NCBI GenBank assembly: GCA_017483185.1
Contig: JAFULM010000045.1
Location: forward strand, 1 to 38,753
DNA: 38,753 nt
Direction: 5' to 3'
Source: Prevotella sp.
Lineage (GTDB): Bacteria > Bacteroidota > Bacteroidia > Bacteroidales > Bacteroidaceae
Part shown: piece by piece, positions 1 through 6,132 of the stretch
Position numbering within the stretch: position 1 is the stretch's first letter
Layout: every line of letters starts with the position of its first letter
Position numbers and translations under genes: made by a program
The notes under the pieces: generated by a model
The model's database searches: none
What the model was told of the DNA's origin: nothing
Seen by the model: the letters and a program-made list of their open reading frames with translations, nothing else

Positions 1-108
1 CGCGACCGCCTCCGTGCCACAAAACCACCCATACACACAATTCCTCCGTGCAAGTCAAAACCACGAGACACGGAGGCGGTCGCGACGGGTCGCGACCCTA
101 CTTGGGGA
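1..108. repeat. Family A palindromic repeat, copy 1 (cut by window edge)
   Basis: This stretch is nearly identical to positions 5115-5222, a complete copy of the same element. The left arm is cut by the window edge, so only its inner part (CGCGACCGCCTCCGTG) is present. The right arm, ending GTCGCGACCCTACTTGGGGA, is complete. The central spacer is also shared almost base for base with the 5091-5222 copy, so these two copies are recent duplicates. No coding function is apparent. Confidence 0.9.
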
Positions 109-244
109 TGTGTCTTACACCTCCCCTTGGGGAGTGCCGGTGTGGGGCCATTAACGTTTCTTAATCCCATATATCGTCCGAACCCTTGCATATCTCGCTT
201 TTTTTGGCGAATATTGCACGATGTAACGATTTTAAAAACCCCAA

Positions 245-664
245 ATGACCATGATACGTCAGATACAGTTCACACTTCCCGCCCATCGTCGCGGGTATCA
301 TCTCGTGACCCGCGAGATCCTCTCGCAGCTGCCCGAGCCGCTTCCGGAGACGGGCCTTCTAAACCTCTTCGTCCGTCACACCTCCTGTGCGCTGACCATC
401 AACGAGAACGCCGATCCCGACGTCAGGAGCGACATGGAGAAGATCATGAACCGCGTCGTGCCGGCCGACCAGCCCTACTACGACCATGTCATGGAGGGCT
501 CCGACGACATGCCGGCCCACGCCAAGAGTTCGCTCCTCGGGGTCAGCCTGACCATCCCCATCGCCGGCGGCCGTCTCGCCCTCGGCACGTGGCAGGGCAT
601 CTACCTCTGTGAGTTCCGTGACTTCGGCGGTCCGCGCACCATTGTGGCCACCATCTACCAATAG
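245..664 (+). CDS. yjbQ: YjbQ/UPF0047 family protein (secondary thiamine-phosphate synthase-like)
   Basis: The 139-residue product spans the whole small single-domain YjbQ (UPF0047, COG0432) family. The conserved blocks are visible in order: HTSCALTINENADPDVRSDM near residues 45-65, a DDMPAHAKSSLLG block near 88-100, and GTWQGIYLCEFRDFGG near 114-130. Some family members show weak thiamine-phosphate synthase activity, but the physiological role is unsettled, so the enzymatic name is provisional. The protein should be cytoplasmic, with no signal peptide or membrane segment. ATG codons at 245 and 251 are both possible starts. The gene is followed 10 nt later by the fusion remnant at 675. No clear promoter was found upstream, where a CTCCCCTTGGGGAG hairpin at 121-134 lies between the family A repeat and the gene. 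Confidence 0.9.
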   Translation: MTMIRQIQFTLPAHRRGYHLVTREILSQLPEPLPETGLLNLFVRHTSCALTINENADPDVRSDMEKIMNRVVPADQPYYDHVMEGSDDMPAHAKSSLLGVSLTIPIAGGRLALGTWQGIYLCEFRDFGGPRTIVATIYQ

Positions 665-674
665 CCTCCGGCCG

Positions 675-1283
675 ATGAACAAGTCCTCCGGTTTCTGGGG
701 CATACCCCTGAAAGTCGCTTTCGGCTATGTGGTGCTGCTCGCCGTGTCGGCCTTCGCCGTCGTGACCGCCGGCACTTTCCGTGAGGACCTCTATCACCGT
801 ATCAACGAATTTACGATACAGATGCCGGCCTTGAGGGACCGCGGCGCCGACCTCTATCTCTTTGCCGATCTTTTCCTCCGGCAAGCCGGCCGTGAGCTTG
901 ACCTTTCCCTTTCGGGTTTTGCCCCCGACGCTTCGGCACTGCTGGCCCGCCATCCGTGGCCCGGCAATCTGCGCGAACTGAAGAATGTCGTCAGGCGTGC
1001 CGCCCTTCTGACACAGTCGGGTGTCGTCGACCGGCAACATCTCGAACAGGCCATGAACGCCATGACCGTACCCCCGCAGGACATCTCCGCGACCGTCGCT
1101 GCGCCATCGGTCGCTCCGGCCACAACGCCGATAGCCCCGCTTCATGACGCCGGAACGGAGGCAGAGCAGATCCGCCACGCCCTGCAAGCCACAAACGGCA
1201 ACAAGAGTCTCGCCGCACGGATGCTCGGAATAGACCGCAAGACGCTCTATAACAAGCTGGAAAGGTATGGCATAAGCGTCTGA
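675..1283 (+). CDS. Fusion remnant of a two-component system: sensor-kinase N-terminus joined to the end of an NtrC-type regulator
   Basis: The open frame encodes 202 residues from two different kinds of protein. Residues 1-31 look like the start of a membrane sensor kinase: a short basic N-terminus and one hydrophobic helix at about 12-31. From about residue 33 (TFREDLYHRINEF) the sequence is the late part of a sigma-54-type AAA+ domain, with the sensor II motif HPWPGNLREL at 93-102, followed by a Fis-type helix-turn-helix at about 166-202. The receiver domain, Walker A, GAFTGA loop and Walker B are absent, so it cannot hydrolyse ATP or activate sigma-54 polymerase in the usual way. The simplest origin is one in-frame deletion across adjacent kinase and regulator genes, with the join near 765-776. 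It may be a pseudogene or a membrane-tethered DNA-binding protein. The ATG at 675 is preferred over 609, which overlaps yjbQ. Confidence 0.75.
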   Translation: MNKSSGFWGIPLKVAFGYVVLLAVSAFAVVTAGTFREDLYHRINEFTIQMPALRDRGADLYLFADLFLRQAGRELDLSLSGFAPDASALLARHPWPGNLRELKNVVRRAALLTQSGVVDRQHLEQAMNAMTVPPQDISATVAAPSVAPATTPIAPLHDAGTEAEQIRHALQATNGNKSLAARMLGIDRKTLYNKLERYGISV

Positions 1284-1339
1284 TAAGCGTCTGATAAACG
1301 TTTGGTAGGCGTCTGATAAACGTCTGATAAACGCACGAT
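1274..1339. repeat. Tandem array, six units of 11 bp
   Basis: Six consecutive 11-bp units related to AAACGTCTGAT start at 1274, 1285, 1296, 1307, 1318 and 1329. The first unit contains the stop codon of the preceding gene. Units 1 and 2 are identical and the others differ by one to four bases. It is the first of four arrays in this window with the same 11-bp period. Confidence 0.85.
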
Positions 1340-1403
1340 AGACCTCGCATTACCGGTTTTCAAGATGCGAAAATCATTGTCGGTAGTGTGTGTCACCACA
1401 CCA

Positions 1404-1481
1404 TTCCACACGTCCGGTGTGGAAAAACTCCACATTATTCCACACCTTTCCACACTCTTTTTCACACCTTTTTGACACCCG
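1404..1481. repeat. Stem-loop followed by five 11-bp units with DnaA-box-like motifs
   Basis: A perfect 8-bp stem (TTCCACAC at 1404-1411, GTGTGGAA at 1417-1424) is followed by five 11-bp units at 1427-1481, each carrying a CCACA, CACACC or GACACC core. TTTTCCACA on the minus strand (1418-1426) and TTTTTCACA on the plus strand (1458-1466) fit the DnaA-box consensus TTWTNCACA, and neighbouring units are near matches. The DNA from 1540 to 1598 is markedly A+T-rich. The rest of the gap 1284-1598 holds no gene that I can support. Confidence 0.6.
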
Positions 1482-1598
1482 CTTCTTCTTTATCTTCCTT
1501 TAAATCAAGTGTTTCCGCTGCTCCTTGTGTTTCTGGCACGGCTATTGACATTATATCATTAGAAACAATTGATTTATTAATTTAAAATAGAAGAAAGT

Positions 1599-1805
1599 AT
1601 GAAAAAGTTAGTGATTATGGCAATTCTTGCCGTTGTGATGGTTTCAGTAAGCAGTGCATATACATCCAACAGCCGTTCTACGGTGGCCGACGAGCCGGTG
1701 AAGACCGACACGGTCAAGACGGAGTGCAAGAAGGATTGTCCCGAGAAGGCTGCTGCCGACACGGTCAAGGCGGCTCCCCAGGACATGGTCAAGGCTGCAG
1801 AATAG
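1599..1805 (+). CDS. Small secreted or membrane-anchored protein, unknown function
   Basis: The gene encodes 68 residues. A basic start and hydrophobic stretch (MKKLVIMAILAVVMVSVSSA) form a likely signal peptide or membrane anchor. The mature part is charged and Ala/Lys/Thr-rich, carries one close cysteine pair (CKKDC), and repeats a short motif: TDTVKTE, ADTVKAA and DMVKAAE. A purine-rich stretch (AGAAGAAAGT) lies just before the ATG, and a long stem-loop follows at 1872-1905, so it looks like a single-gene transcription unit. I do not recognise a family. The signal-peptide-like start and consistent codon use argue that it is a real gene. It might be an envelope peptide, but no function is claimed. 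Confidence 0.65.
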   Translation: MKKLVIMAILAVVMVSVSSAYTSNSRSTVADEPVKTDTVKTECKKDCPEKAAADTVKAAPQDMVKAAE

Positions 1806-1871
1806 GTGTCGCATGACGGCATAATTGTATAGAGAGAATTAGAATAGAATTCAACATGTCTGAGATTCACC

Positions 1872-1905
1872 GCCGCGGGTGTGCCAGTGATGGTACGTCC
1901 GCGGC
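1872..1905. terminator. Long stem-loop after the small secreted protein gene
   Basis: GCCGCGG at 1872-1878 pairs with CCGCGGC at 1899-1905, and the inner bases TGTGCC and GGTACG extend the stem with G-U pairs around one mismatch. It lies 66 nt after the stop codon and is followed by an A/T-rich stretch without a clean T-run. A terminator or mRNA-stabilising hairpin is the likely role. Confidence 0.5.
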
Positions 1906-1920
1906 AAACTTATTATTTAA

Positions 1921-2079
1921 GTGAAGAGTGAAAAACGAAGAGTGAAGACGTGTTGATGAGCGTAGCGAGTAATTTGCTGCCGCCAAGTACATGGGACAGA
2001 TATAGGGTGAAGGGAATTGAACGGCGGCAGCAAATTCTTCTTCATTCTTCATTTAAAAACTCTTCGTTCTTCACTTTTT
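1921..2079. repeat. Family E inverted repeat upstream of a promoter
   Basis: Outer arms rich in GAAGAGTGAA (1921-1947) and its complement (about 2034-2079) enclose a perfect 14-bp inner stem: AATTTGCTGCCGCC at 1971-1984 and GGCGGCAGCAAATT at 2023-2036. The right arm ends a few bases before the -7 box at 2085, so the element supplies the upstream promoter region of the gene at 2119. The same word, GAAGAACGAAGAGT, recurs inside the gene at 6893-8677 and, as GAAGAACGAAGAGT-like variants, around 22836-22980. Confidence 0.7.
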
Positions 2080-2084
2080 ATGAT

Positions 2085-2092
2085 TATCTTTG
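2085..2092 (+). promoter_or_regulatory. Bacteroidota -7 promoter box
   Basis: TATCTTTG followed by C matches the Bacteroidota -7 consensus TAnnTTTG. A transcript starting about 7 nt later would have a leader of roughly 20 nt before the ATG at 2119. No convincing -33 TTTG lies upstream, where the family E repeat ends. Confidence 0.6.
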
Positions 2093-2118
2093 CCGCAGAA
2101 ACATCCAAACGCAATGGA

Positions 2119-3243
2119 ATGAAGGCTAAACGGTATGGGACAATATCCATTTGCATGGCGGCCGGACTGCTTTCGGTCTTGCTGACGGCCCTTGTGCCCT
2201 GTCATGCACAGGAGAAGAAAATGGCGGCAAACATCGGAGTGGGTGTCAACCGGCGTGCCGCCGACGGCTCGCTCTGCAGCAACGCCAACATCGGCTTGTT
2301 CGCTAATGTCGACACCTTGCGTGGCGCGCAGTTGTCCGTGCTCACCGGTGTTGTCCGACGGGAGATGCGCGGTGTCAATGCCGCACTGTTTTCGGCTGTC
2401 AGCCACGGGGCTTCCTGTGGCGTTCAGGTGGCCGGAGCGGTCAACGCCTCCAGTGGCGCGATGCGCGGCGTACAGCTGGCAGGCATCGCCAACGTAGCCC
2501 GCAAGTTCAACGGTGTCCAGTTGGCGGGACTTACCAACGCCTGCACGACCCCCATGCGCGGTGTCCAGCTCAGCGCGGTGACGAACATAGCGATGGGCGT
2601 AAGGCGCGGACTGCAAATCTCCGGCGTCGCCAACATCTGTTCGTCATACATGCGCGGCATCCAGACGGCCATATACAACTATGCCGATACGCTCAACGGT
2701 TCGCAGATCGGACTGTTCAACGTCTGCGTCAGCCATCCCCGCGGCGTGCAAGTGGGCGTCATCAACTACAGTCGTGACACGCTGGCGAGAAAAATCGGAC
2801 TGGTCAACATCAGTCCCGCGACGCGCATCGACTTTCTTGCGTACGGCGGTTCGTCGACGAAGACAAACCTTGCCATACGCTTCCGTAACCGCAGCACGTA
2901 CAGTATGATCGGTTTCGGAACCCATTATATGGGCTTCGATGAAGATTTCTCCGGGGCCGTATTCTATCGTCTCGGACAGTATTTCCAACTCTCGCCGCGC
3001 CTCTCCATGAGCGGCGATGTGGGTTTTTATCACGTGGAGACTTTTGCCAAAAACTCATCAGAAAAGCCCGAACGGCTCTACTCACTGCAAGCCCGAATCA
3101 ATCTCGACTGGCAACTGGGCCGCACGCTCGGTGCCTTTGTCTCGGCCGGATATGGCGACACGCGCTACTACCATCACTCACGGCGCTACCGCTCCCGTCC
3201 TATCATCGAGGCGGGGCTGTCGCTGAAGTATAACAGGAAATGA
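2119..3243 (+). CDS. Secreted surface-repeat protein with C-terminal beta-barrel-like region
   Basis: The protein has 374 residues. It begins with a signal peptide (basic MKAKR, hydrophobic core, cleavage probably after CHAQ at residue 31). Residues of about 80-240 are tandem units of roughly 20-25 residues built on G-V-Q-L-A-G-L-x-N, for example GVQLAGIANVARKFNGVQ, as in LA_2272-like surface repeat proteins. The last 130 residues alternate polar and aromatic positions like outer-membrane strands. The ATG at 2119 is preferred to the upstream in-frame TTG at 2017 because it fits the -7 box at 2085 and gives a proper signal peptide. Its stop overlaps the next start (ATGA at 3240-3243), so the two products are probably co-translated and may work together in the outer membrane. 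Function unknown. Confidence 0.8.
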   Translation: MKAKRYGTISICMAAGLLSVLLTALVPCHAQEKKMAANIGVGVNRRAADGSLCSNANIGLFANVDTLRGAQLSVLTGVVRREMRGVNAALFSAVSHGASCGVQVAGAVNASSGAMRGVQLAGIANVARKFNGVQLAGLTNACTTPMRGVQLSAVTNIAMGVRRGLQISGVANICSSYMRGIQTAIYNYADTLNGSQIGLFNVCVSHPRGVQVGVINYSRDTLARKIGLVNISPATRIDFLAYGGSSTKTNLAIRFRNRSTYSMIGFGTHYMGFDEDFSGAVFYRLGQYFQLSPRLSMSGDVGFYHVETFAKNSSEKPERLYSLQARINLDWQLGRTLGAFVSAGYGDTRYYHHSRRYRSRPIIEAGLSLKYNRK

Positions 3244-5066
3244 ACATTATGATGAAACAATATACAGAGAAACACGGTCGGAGGATGTGTCATAATACGT
3301 TTCATGGAAGTTGTAGGGATATATTCTTGTATTTGTCCGTTCATGGGATGTTTGTAGCCGATGACCGTCTTGCGGACAGATACAAGAATATGTCCCTACG
3401 GTGTGCATCATGTGTGCTTCTGATGCTGACTATCTGTTCTGCCTTCCCCATGACAGCCGTCGCTGCGGAGACCTCCGACACGCTCTCGGCGGCTTCAGCA
3501 ACACTTGCTCCGGAGGCCGTGGACAGCATGGCGAGCCATTATCTGAGGCTTGTGACTTCTGAGAGTGATGAGATTTTTATGAGGAGTGGGGAACGAGAAT
3601 TGTGGAGCAGAAACAGCGACAATGCTCCAAGACTATCCACATCTTTCTCTTTGGGAGAAGAGACTGTGGCAAAGGCTGTCAATCCCAAATCCCCCTTTGG
3701 AGAAACGAAAAGGGACTATTGGCTCGCTGCGGCCGAAGTGATAGGCATCAACGCCTTCGTGCAGTGCTTCGACCGCTTCGTTCTTGACGCCGAATATGCC
3801 CAGATAAACCTCCACACCATCCACCACAACCTGAAGACGGGCTTCGTCTGGGACAACGACCAGTTCTCCACCAACCTCTTTGCACATCCATATCACGGCG
3901 GCCTCTACTTCAACGCCGCCCGCAGCAACGGACTCAACTTCTGGCAGTCGGTCCCGTATGCTTTCGGCGGCAGTCTGATGTGGGAGACGATGTGTGAGAT
4001 CGAGCCGCCCGCCATCAATGACCTCATGGCCACCACGCTCGGCGGAATAGCCATCGGAGAGGTCACCTACCGCGTCAGCGACCTCATCTACGACGACAGC
4101 AAGCGCGGCATGGCCCGCTTCTGGCGCGAGTTTCTCGGTACGGTGGTCTGTCCTATCCGCGGACTCAACCGCATCATCCGCGGCGAAGCGTGGCGTGTCC
4201 GCCGTGACGGCGGCGGCCGCTATCACGACTACGACCGTCTGCCGGTCACTCTGTCGCTGTCCGCCGGCATGCGTTATCTTGCCGACGACAACGCCATGTT
4301 CCGCGGAGAGACCAACCCCTACGTCAATGTGGGACTTGTCTACGGCGATCCATACGATGAGACGACCAACCGTCCGTATGACTATTTCACGGCCGACGTG
4401 ACCTTCGGACTCAGTTCCAACCAACCCCTCATCAGCGGCATCCACCTGCTCGGACAACTCTGGAGCGCACCGGTCTATTCCGACAATGGCATGCAGGCGG
4501 AGTTCGGACTCTTCCAACACTTCAACTACTACGACTCCCAGCCCGTCAAGGACGGCACCAATCTCGTCCCCTTCCGTATCTCCGAAGCCGCCTCCGTCGG
4601 TCCGGGACTCATCTACCGCTTCCCCGCGGTGGGCAATCTGGCACGCCTCGAGCAGCGCATCTTCCTCAGCGGAATACTCCTCGGCGGTTCGCTGAGCGAC
4701 TACTACAGCTTCATCGACCGCGACTACAACATGGGAAGCGGCTATAGTGTCAAAGTCCACACGATGATGGACTTCGGCCGTTTCGGCCGTTTCATGCTCG
4801 GCGCCGACTACTACAACATCTTCACGTGGAAGGGATATGAGTCCCACGACCCTGCGACCATCGACCCGCTCTACCTCAACGCGCAGGGCGACAAGGGCAG
4901 TGCGCTGCTCTTTGTGCTCACGCCGCGCCTCCAGCTGACTCTGACGGACAACCTCAGCGTCGACTTATCGACGTCCTACTATCTCCGCGAGACCCACTAT
5001 TCTTATCACGACGACGTCCGTGCCCACACATTCACGGCGCAGCTCGGGCTGGCGTGGAGGTTGTAG
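3240..5066 (+). CDS. DUF3943-family outer-membrane protein carrying an in-frame palindromic insert
   Basis: From 3240 the product has 608 residues. Residues of about 157-300 match the DUF3943 pattern, with RDYWLAAAEVIGIN, a region of NLHTIHHNLKTGFVWDNDQF, and HPYHGGLYFNAARSNG. The remainder is rich in aromatic alternating strands typical of an outer-membrane barrel and ends in LAWRL. The ATG at 3240 overlaps the previous stop by 4 nt, suggesting translational coupling. Residues of about 25-53 are encoded by an 87-bp family B repeat (3313-3399), an exact 29 codons. The repeat supplies an in-frame ATG at 3390, from which the product would be a 558-residue protein starting directly with a signal peptide (MSLRCASCVLLMLTICSAF). 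Either start is possible, and the signal peptide works best from 3390. A family D-like patch at about 3685-3705 encodes NPKSPFGE. Function unknown. Confidence 0.8.
   Translation: MNIMMKQYTEKHGRRMCHNTFHGSCRDIFLYLSVHGMFVADDRLADRYKNMSLRCASCVLLMLTICSAFPMTAVAAETSDTLSAASATLAPEAVDSMASHYLRLVTSESDEIFMRSGERELWSRNSDNAPRLSTSFSLGEETVAKAVNPKSPFGETKRDYWLAAAEVIGINAFVQCFDRFVLDAEYAQINLHTIHHNLKTGFVWDNDQFSTNLFAHPYHGGLYFNAARSNGLNFWQSVPYAFGGSLMWETMCEIEPPAINDLMATTLGGIAIGEVTYRVSDLIYDDSKRGMARFWREFLGTVVCPIRGLNRIIRGEAWRVRRDGGGRYHDYDRLPVTLSLSAGMRYLADDNAMFRGETNPYVNVGLVYGDPYDETTNRPYDYFTADVTFGLSSNQPLISGIHLLGQLWSAPVYSDNGMQAEFGLFQHFNYYDSQPVKDGTNLVPFRISEAASVGPGLIYRFPAVGNLARLEQRIFLSGILLGGSLSDYYSFIDRDYNMGSGYSVKVHTMMDFGRFGRFMLGADYYNIFTWKGYESHDPATIDPLYLNAQGDKGSALLFVLTPRLQLTLTDNLSVDLSTSYYLRETHYSYHDDVRAHTFTAQLGLAWRL
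3313..3399. repeat. Family B palindromic repeat, copy 1, inside a coding region
   Basis: Two 27-bp arms (3313-3339 and 3373-3399) are reverse complements with two mismatches and enclose a 33-bp spacer. Each arm starts GTAGGG (reading inwards) and can itself fold, with GGACA pairing to TGTCC. The total of 87 bp equals the second copy at 25753-25839 although the spacers differ. In the gene frame the arms read RDIFLYLS and RYKNMSL without a stop. Confidence 0.9.
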
Positions 5067-5090
5067 TCTCTCTGACACATGCTTACATCA

Positions 5091-5222
5091 TCCCCAAGTA
5101 GGGTCGCGACCCGTCGCGACCGCCTCCGTGTCACAAAACCACCCATACACACAATTCCTCCGTGCAAGTCAAAACCACGAGGCACGGAGGCGGTCGCGAC
5201 GGGTCGCGACCCTACTTGGGGA
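5091..5222. repeat. Family A palindromic repeat, copy 2 (complete)
   Basis: Perfect 40-bp inverted arms (5091-5130 and 5183-5222) enclose a 52-bp spacer. Each arm contains GTAGGGTCGCGACC, with the 12-bp palindrome GGGTCGCGACCC, and a second TCGCGACC. The element begins 24 nt after the DUF3943 stop codon and could end its transcript. The full gap 5067-6132 has no supportable gene. It holds this element, the composite at 5448-5716 and the arrays at 5827-6044. Confidence 0.95.
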
Positions 5223-5447
5223 TGTTGCGTAACGCATGACGTTAGTCATGCCTTTGCGTTTAAATCAGAATCCCCTCTTTGTTAAATTAATTCTGAATTT
5301 AACCGCAAAATCCGGGGGCACTTTCCAAAATTTTCCCGCCTCGCTCCCAAATTTTCAAATCTCACGAAGGTCAAAATCACGCGGTTTTTACGGTCAGAAA
5401 ATCGCTGCTTTTGCAACTAATTGTTATACAATCACTTACAAACAGAA

Positions 5448-5716
5448 AGCCCCCTCTGACTCCCCCAAAGGGGGAGCTTGGGCTTCCCGTAAGGGCCGCG
5501 CGGGGTTGCAACGGGGCTGCTATTGCATTGCAACGGCGGCCCCGTTGCAACATGACGGCGTGCCCGTTGCAACCTCGCGGGGGCCCCGTTACTCGACAAA
5601 ACCCTCTTTTTGACCTCAAAACAGCAATCAAAAACTCGCCGACTTTTGCAAAATTTGAAAGCCATAAGGGCCTCCCGGCATCCCAAGCTCCCCCTTTGGG
5701 GGAGTCAGAGGGGGCT
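5448..5716. repeat. Composite repeat: family C core nested in family D arms
   Basis: Perfect 35-bp inverted arms at 5448-5482 and 5682-5716 are built on CTCCCCCTTTGGGGGAG and its complement. Just inside the left arm, 5485-5593 is a 109-bp family C element with GTAAGGGCC near its left end, GGGGCCCCGTTAC near its right end, and repeated GTTGCAAC words. Between it and the right arm is A+T-rich DNA with TTTTGCAAAATTTG, a word also found near the family C copy at 29237. Frames that stay open here are repeat artefacts. Confidence 0.85.
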
Positions 5717-5826
5717 GTCTTAGGGGGTCGTCGGGTCCTCTAAGGCCCTTATTGGTCATGAAAACGCAAATCTTTGAGCATTTTCCCGAACACGATTTTG
5801 TAAACATATATCATACAAACATACAC

Positions 5827-6044
5827 CTGATACCCATCTGACACCCACCTGACACCCACCTGACACCCATCTAACACCCACCCCAACACCCACCCCCAAC
5901 CCTCCCGAAGGGAGGGAGCTGGATATGCTTTAAGGTATTCAAACTCCCTCCCTTTGGGAGGGTTGGGGTGGTTGTTAGCTGGTTGTTGAGTGGTTGTTAG
6001 CTGGTTGTTGAGTGGTTATTAGCTGGTTGTTATGTGGGTTGTGG
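5827..6044. repeat. Two inverted 11-bp-period arrays flanking a stem-loop
   Basis: The left array (5827-5892) has six 11-bp units like CTGACACCCAC. The right array (5968-6044) has seven units like TGGTTGTTAGC and TGGTTGTTGAG. The complement of the right units, CTAACAACCA, resembles the left units, so the two arrays face each other. Between them, CCAACCCTCCCGAAGGGAGG (about 5897-5916) and CTCCCTCCCTTTGGGAGGGT (about 5943-5962) form further G+C-rich hairpins. The whole unit lies just upstream of the promoter of the XRE-cupin gene. Confidence 0.85.
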
Positions 6045-6096
6045 GCTTAATGTGACTTTTTATTACTTCCCATGCTCGTTTTACGTCATTTCTTTG

Positions 6097-6104
6097 TAAT
6101 TTTG
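6097..6104 (+). promoter_or_regulatory. Bacteroidota -7 box for the XRE-cupin gene
   Basis: TAATTTTG followed by CAG fits the -7 consensus and lies 28 nt before the ATG at 6133. No clear -33 element was found at the expected spacing. Confidence 0.55.
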
Positions 6105-6132
6105 CAGAATTAAATAACAAAACGAAATTATT

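Noticed and set aside
1-244. Family A copy as an insertion sequence with a transposase
   Set aside because: The elements are at most about 132 bp with no room for a transposase. They can only be non-autonomous.
1274-1481. CRISPR array
   Set aside because: The 11-bp units are directly adjacent with no unique spacers, and no cas gene is present.
2017-2118. Upstream extension of the surface-repeat protein to a TTG at 2017
   Set aside because: It would translate the family E repeat and the promoter, and would bury the signal peptide 34 residues inside the protein.
5236-5743. Open frames of about 110-125 codons across the repeat region
   Set aside because: They run through families C and D and A+T-rich spacer, show no protein-like conservation or start signal, and overlapping frames stay open on both strands because the palindromes lack stops.
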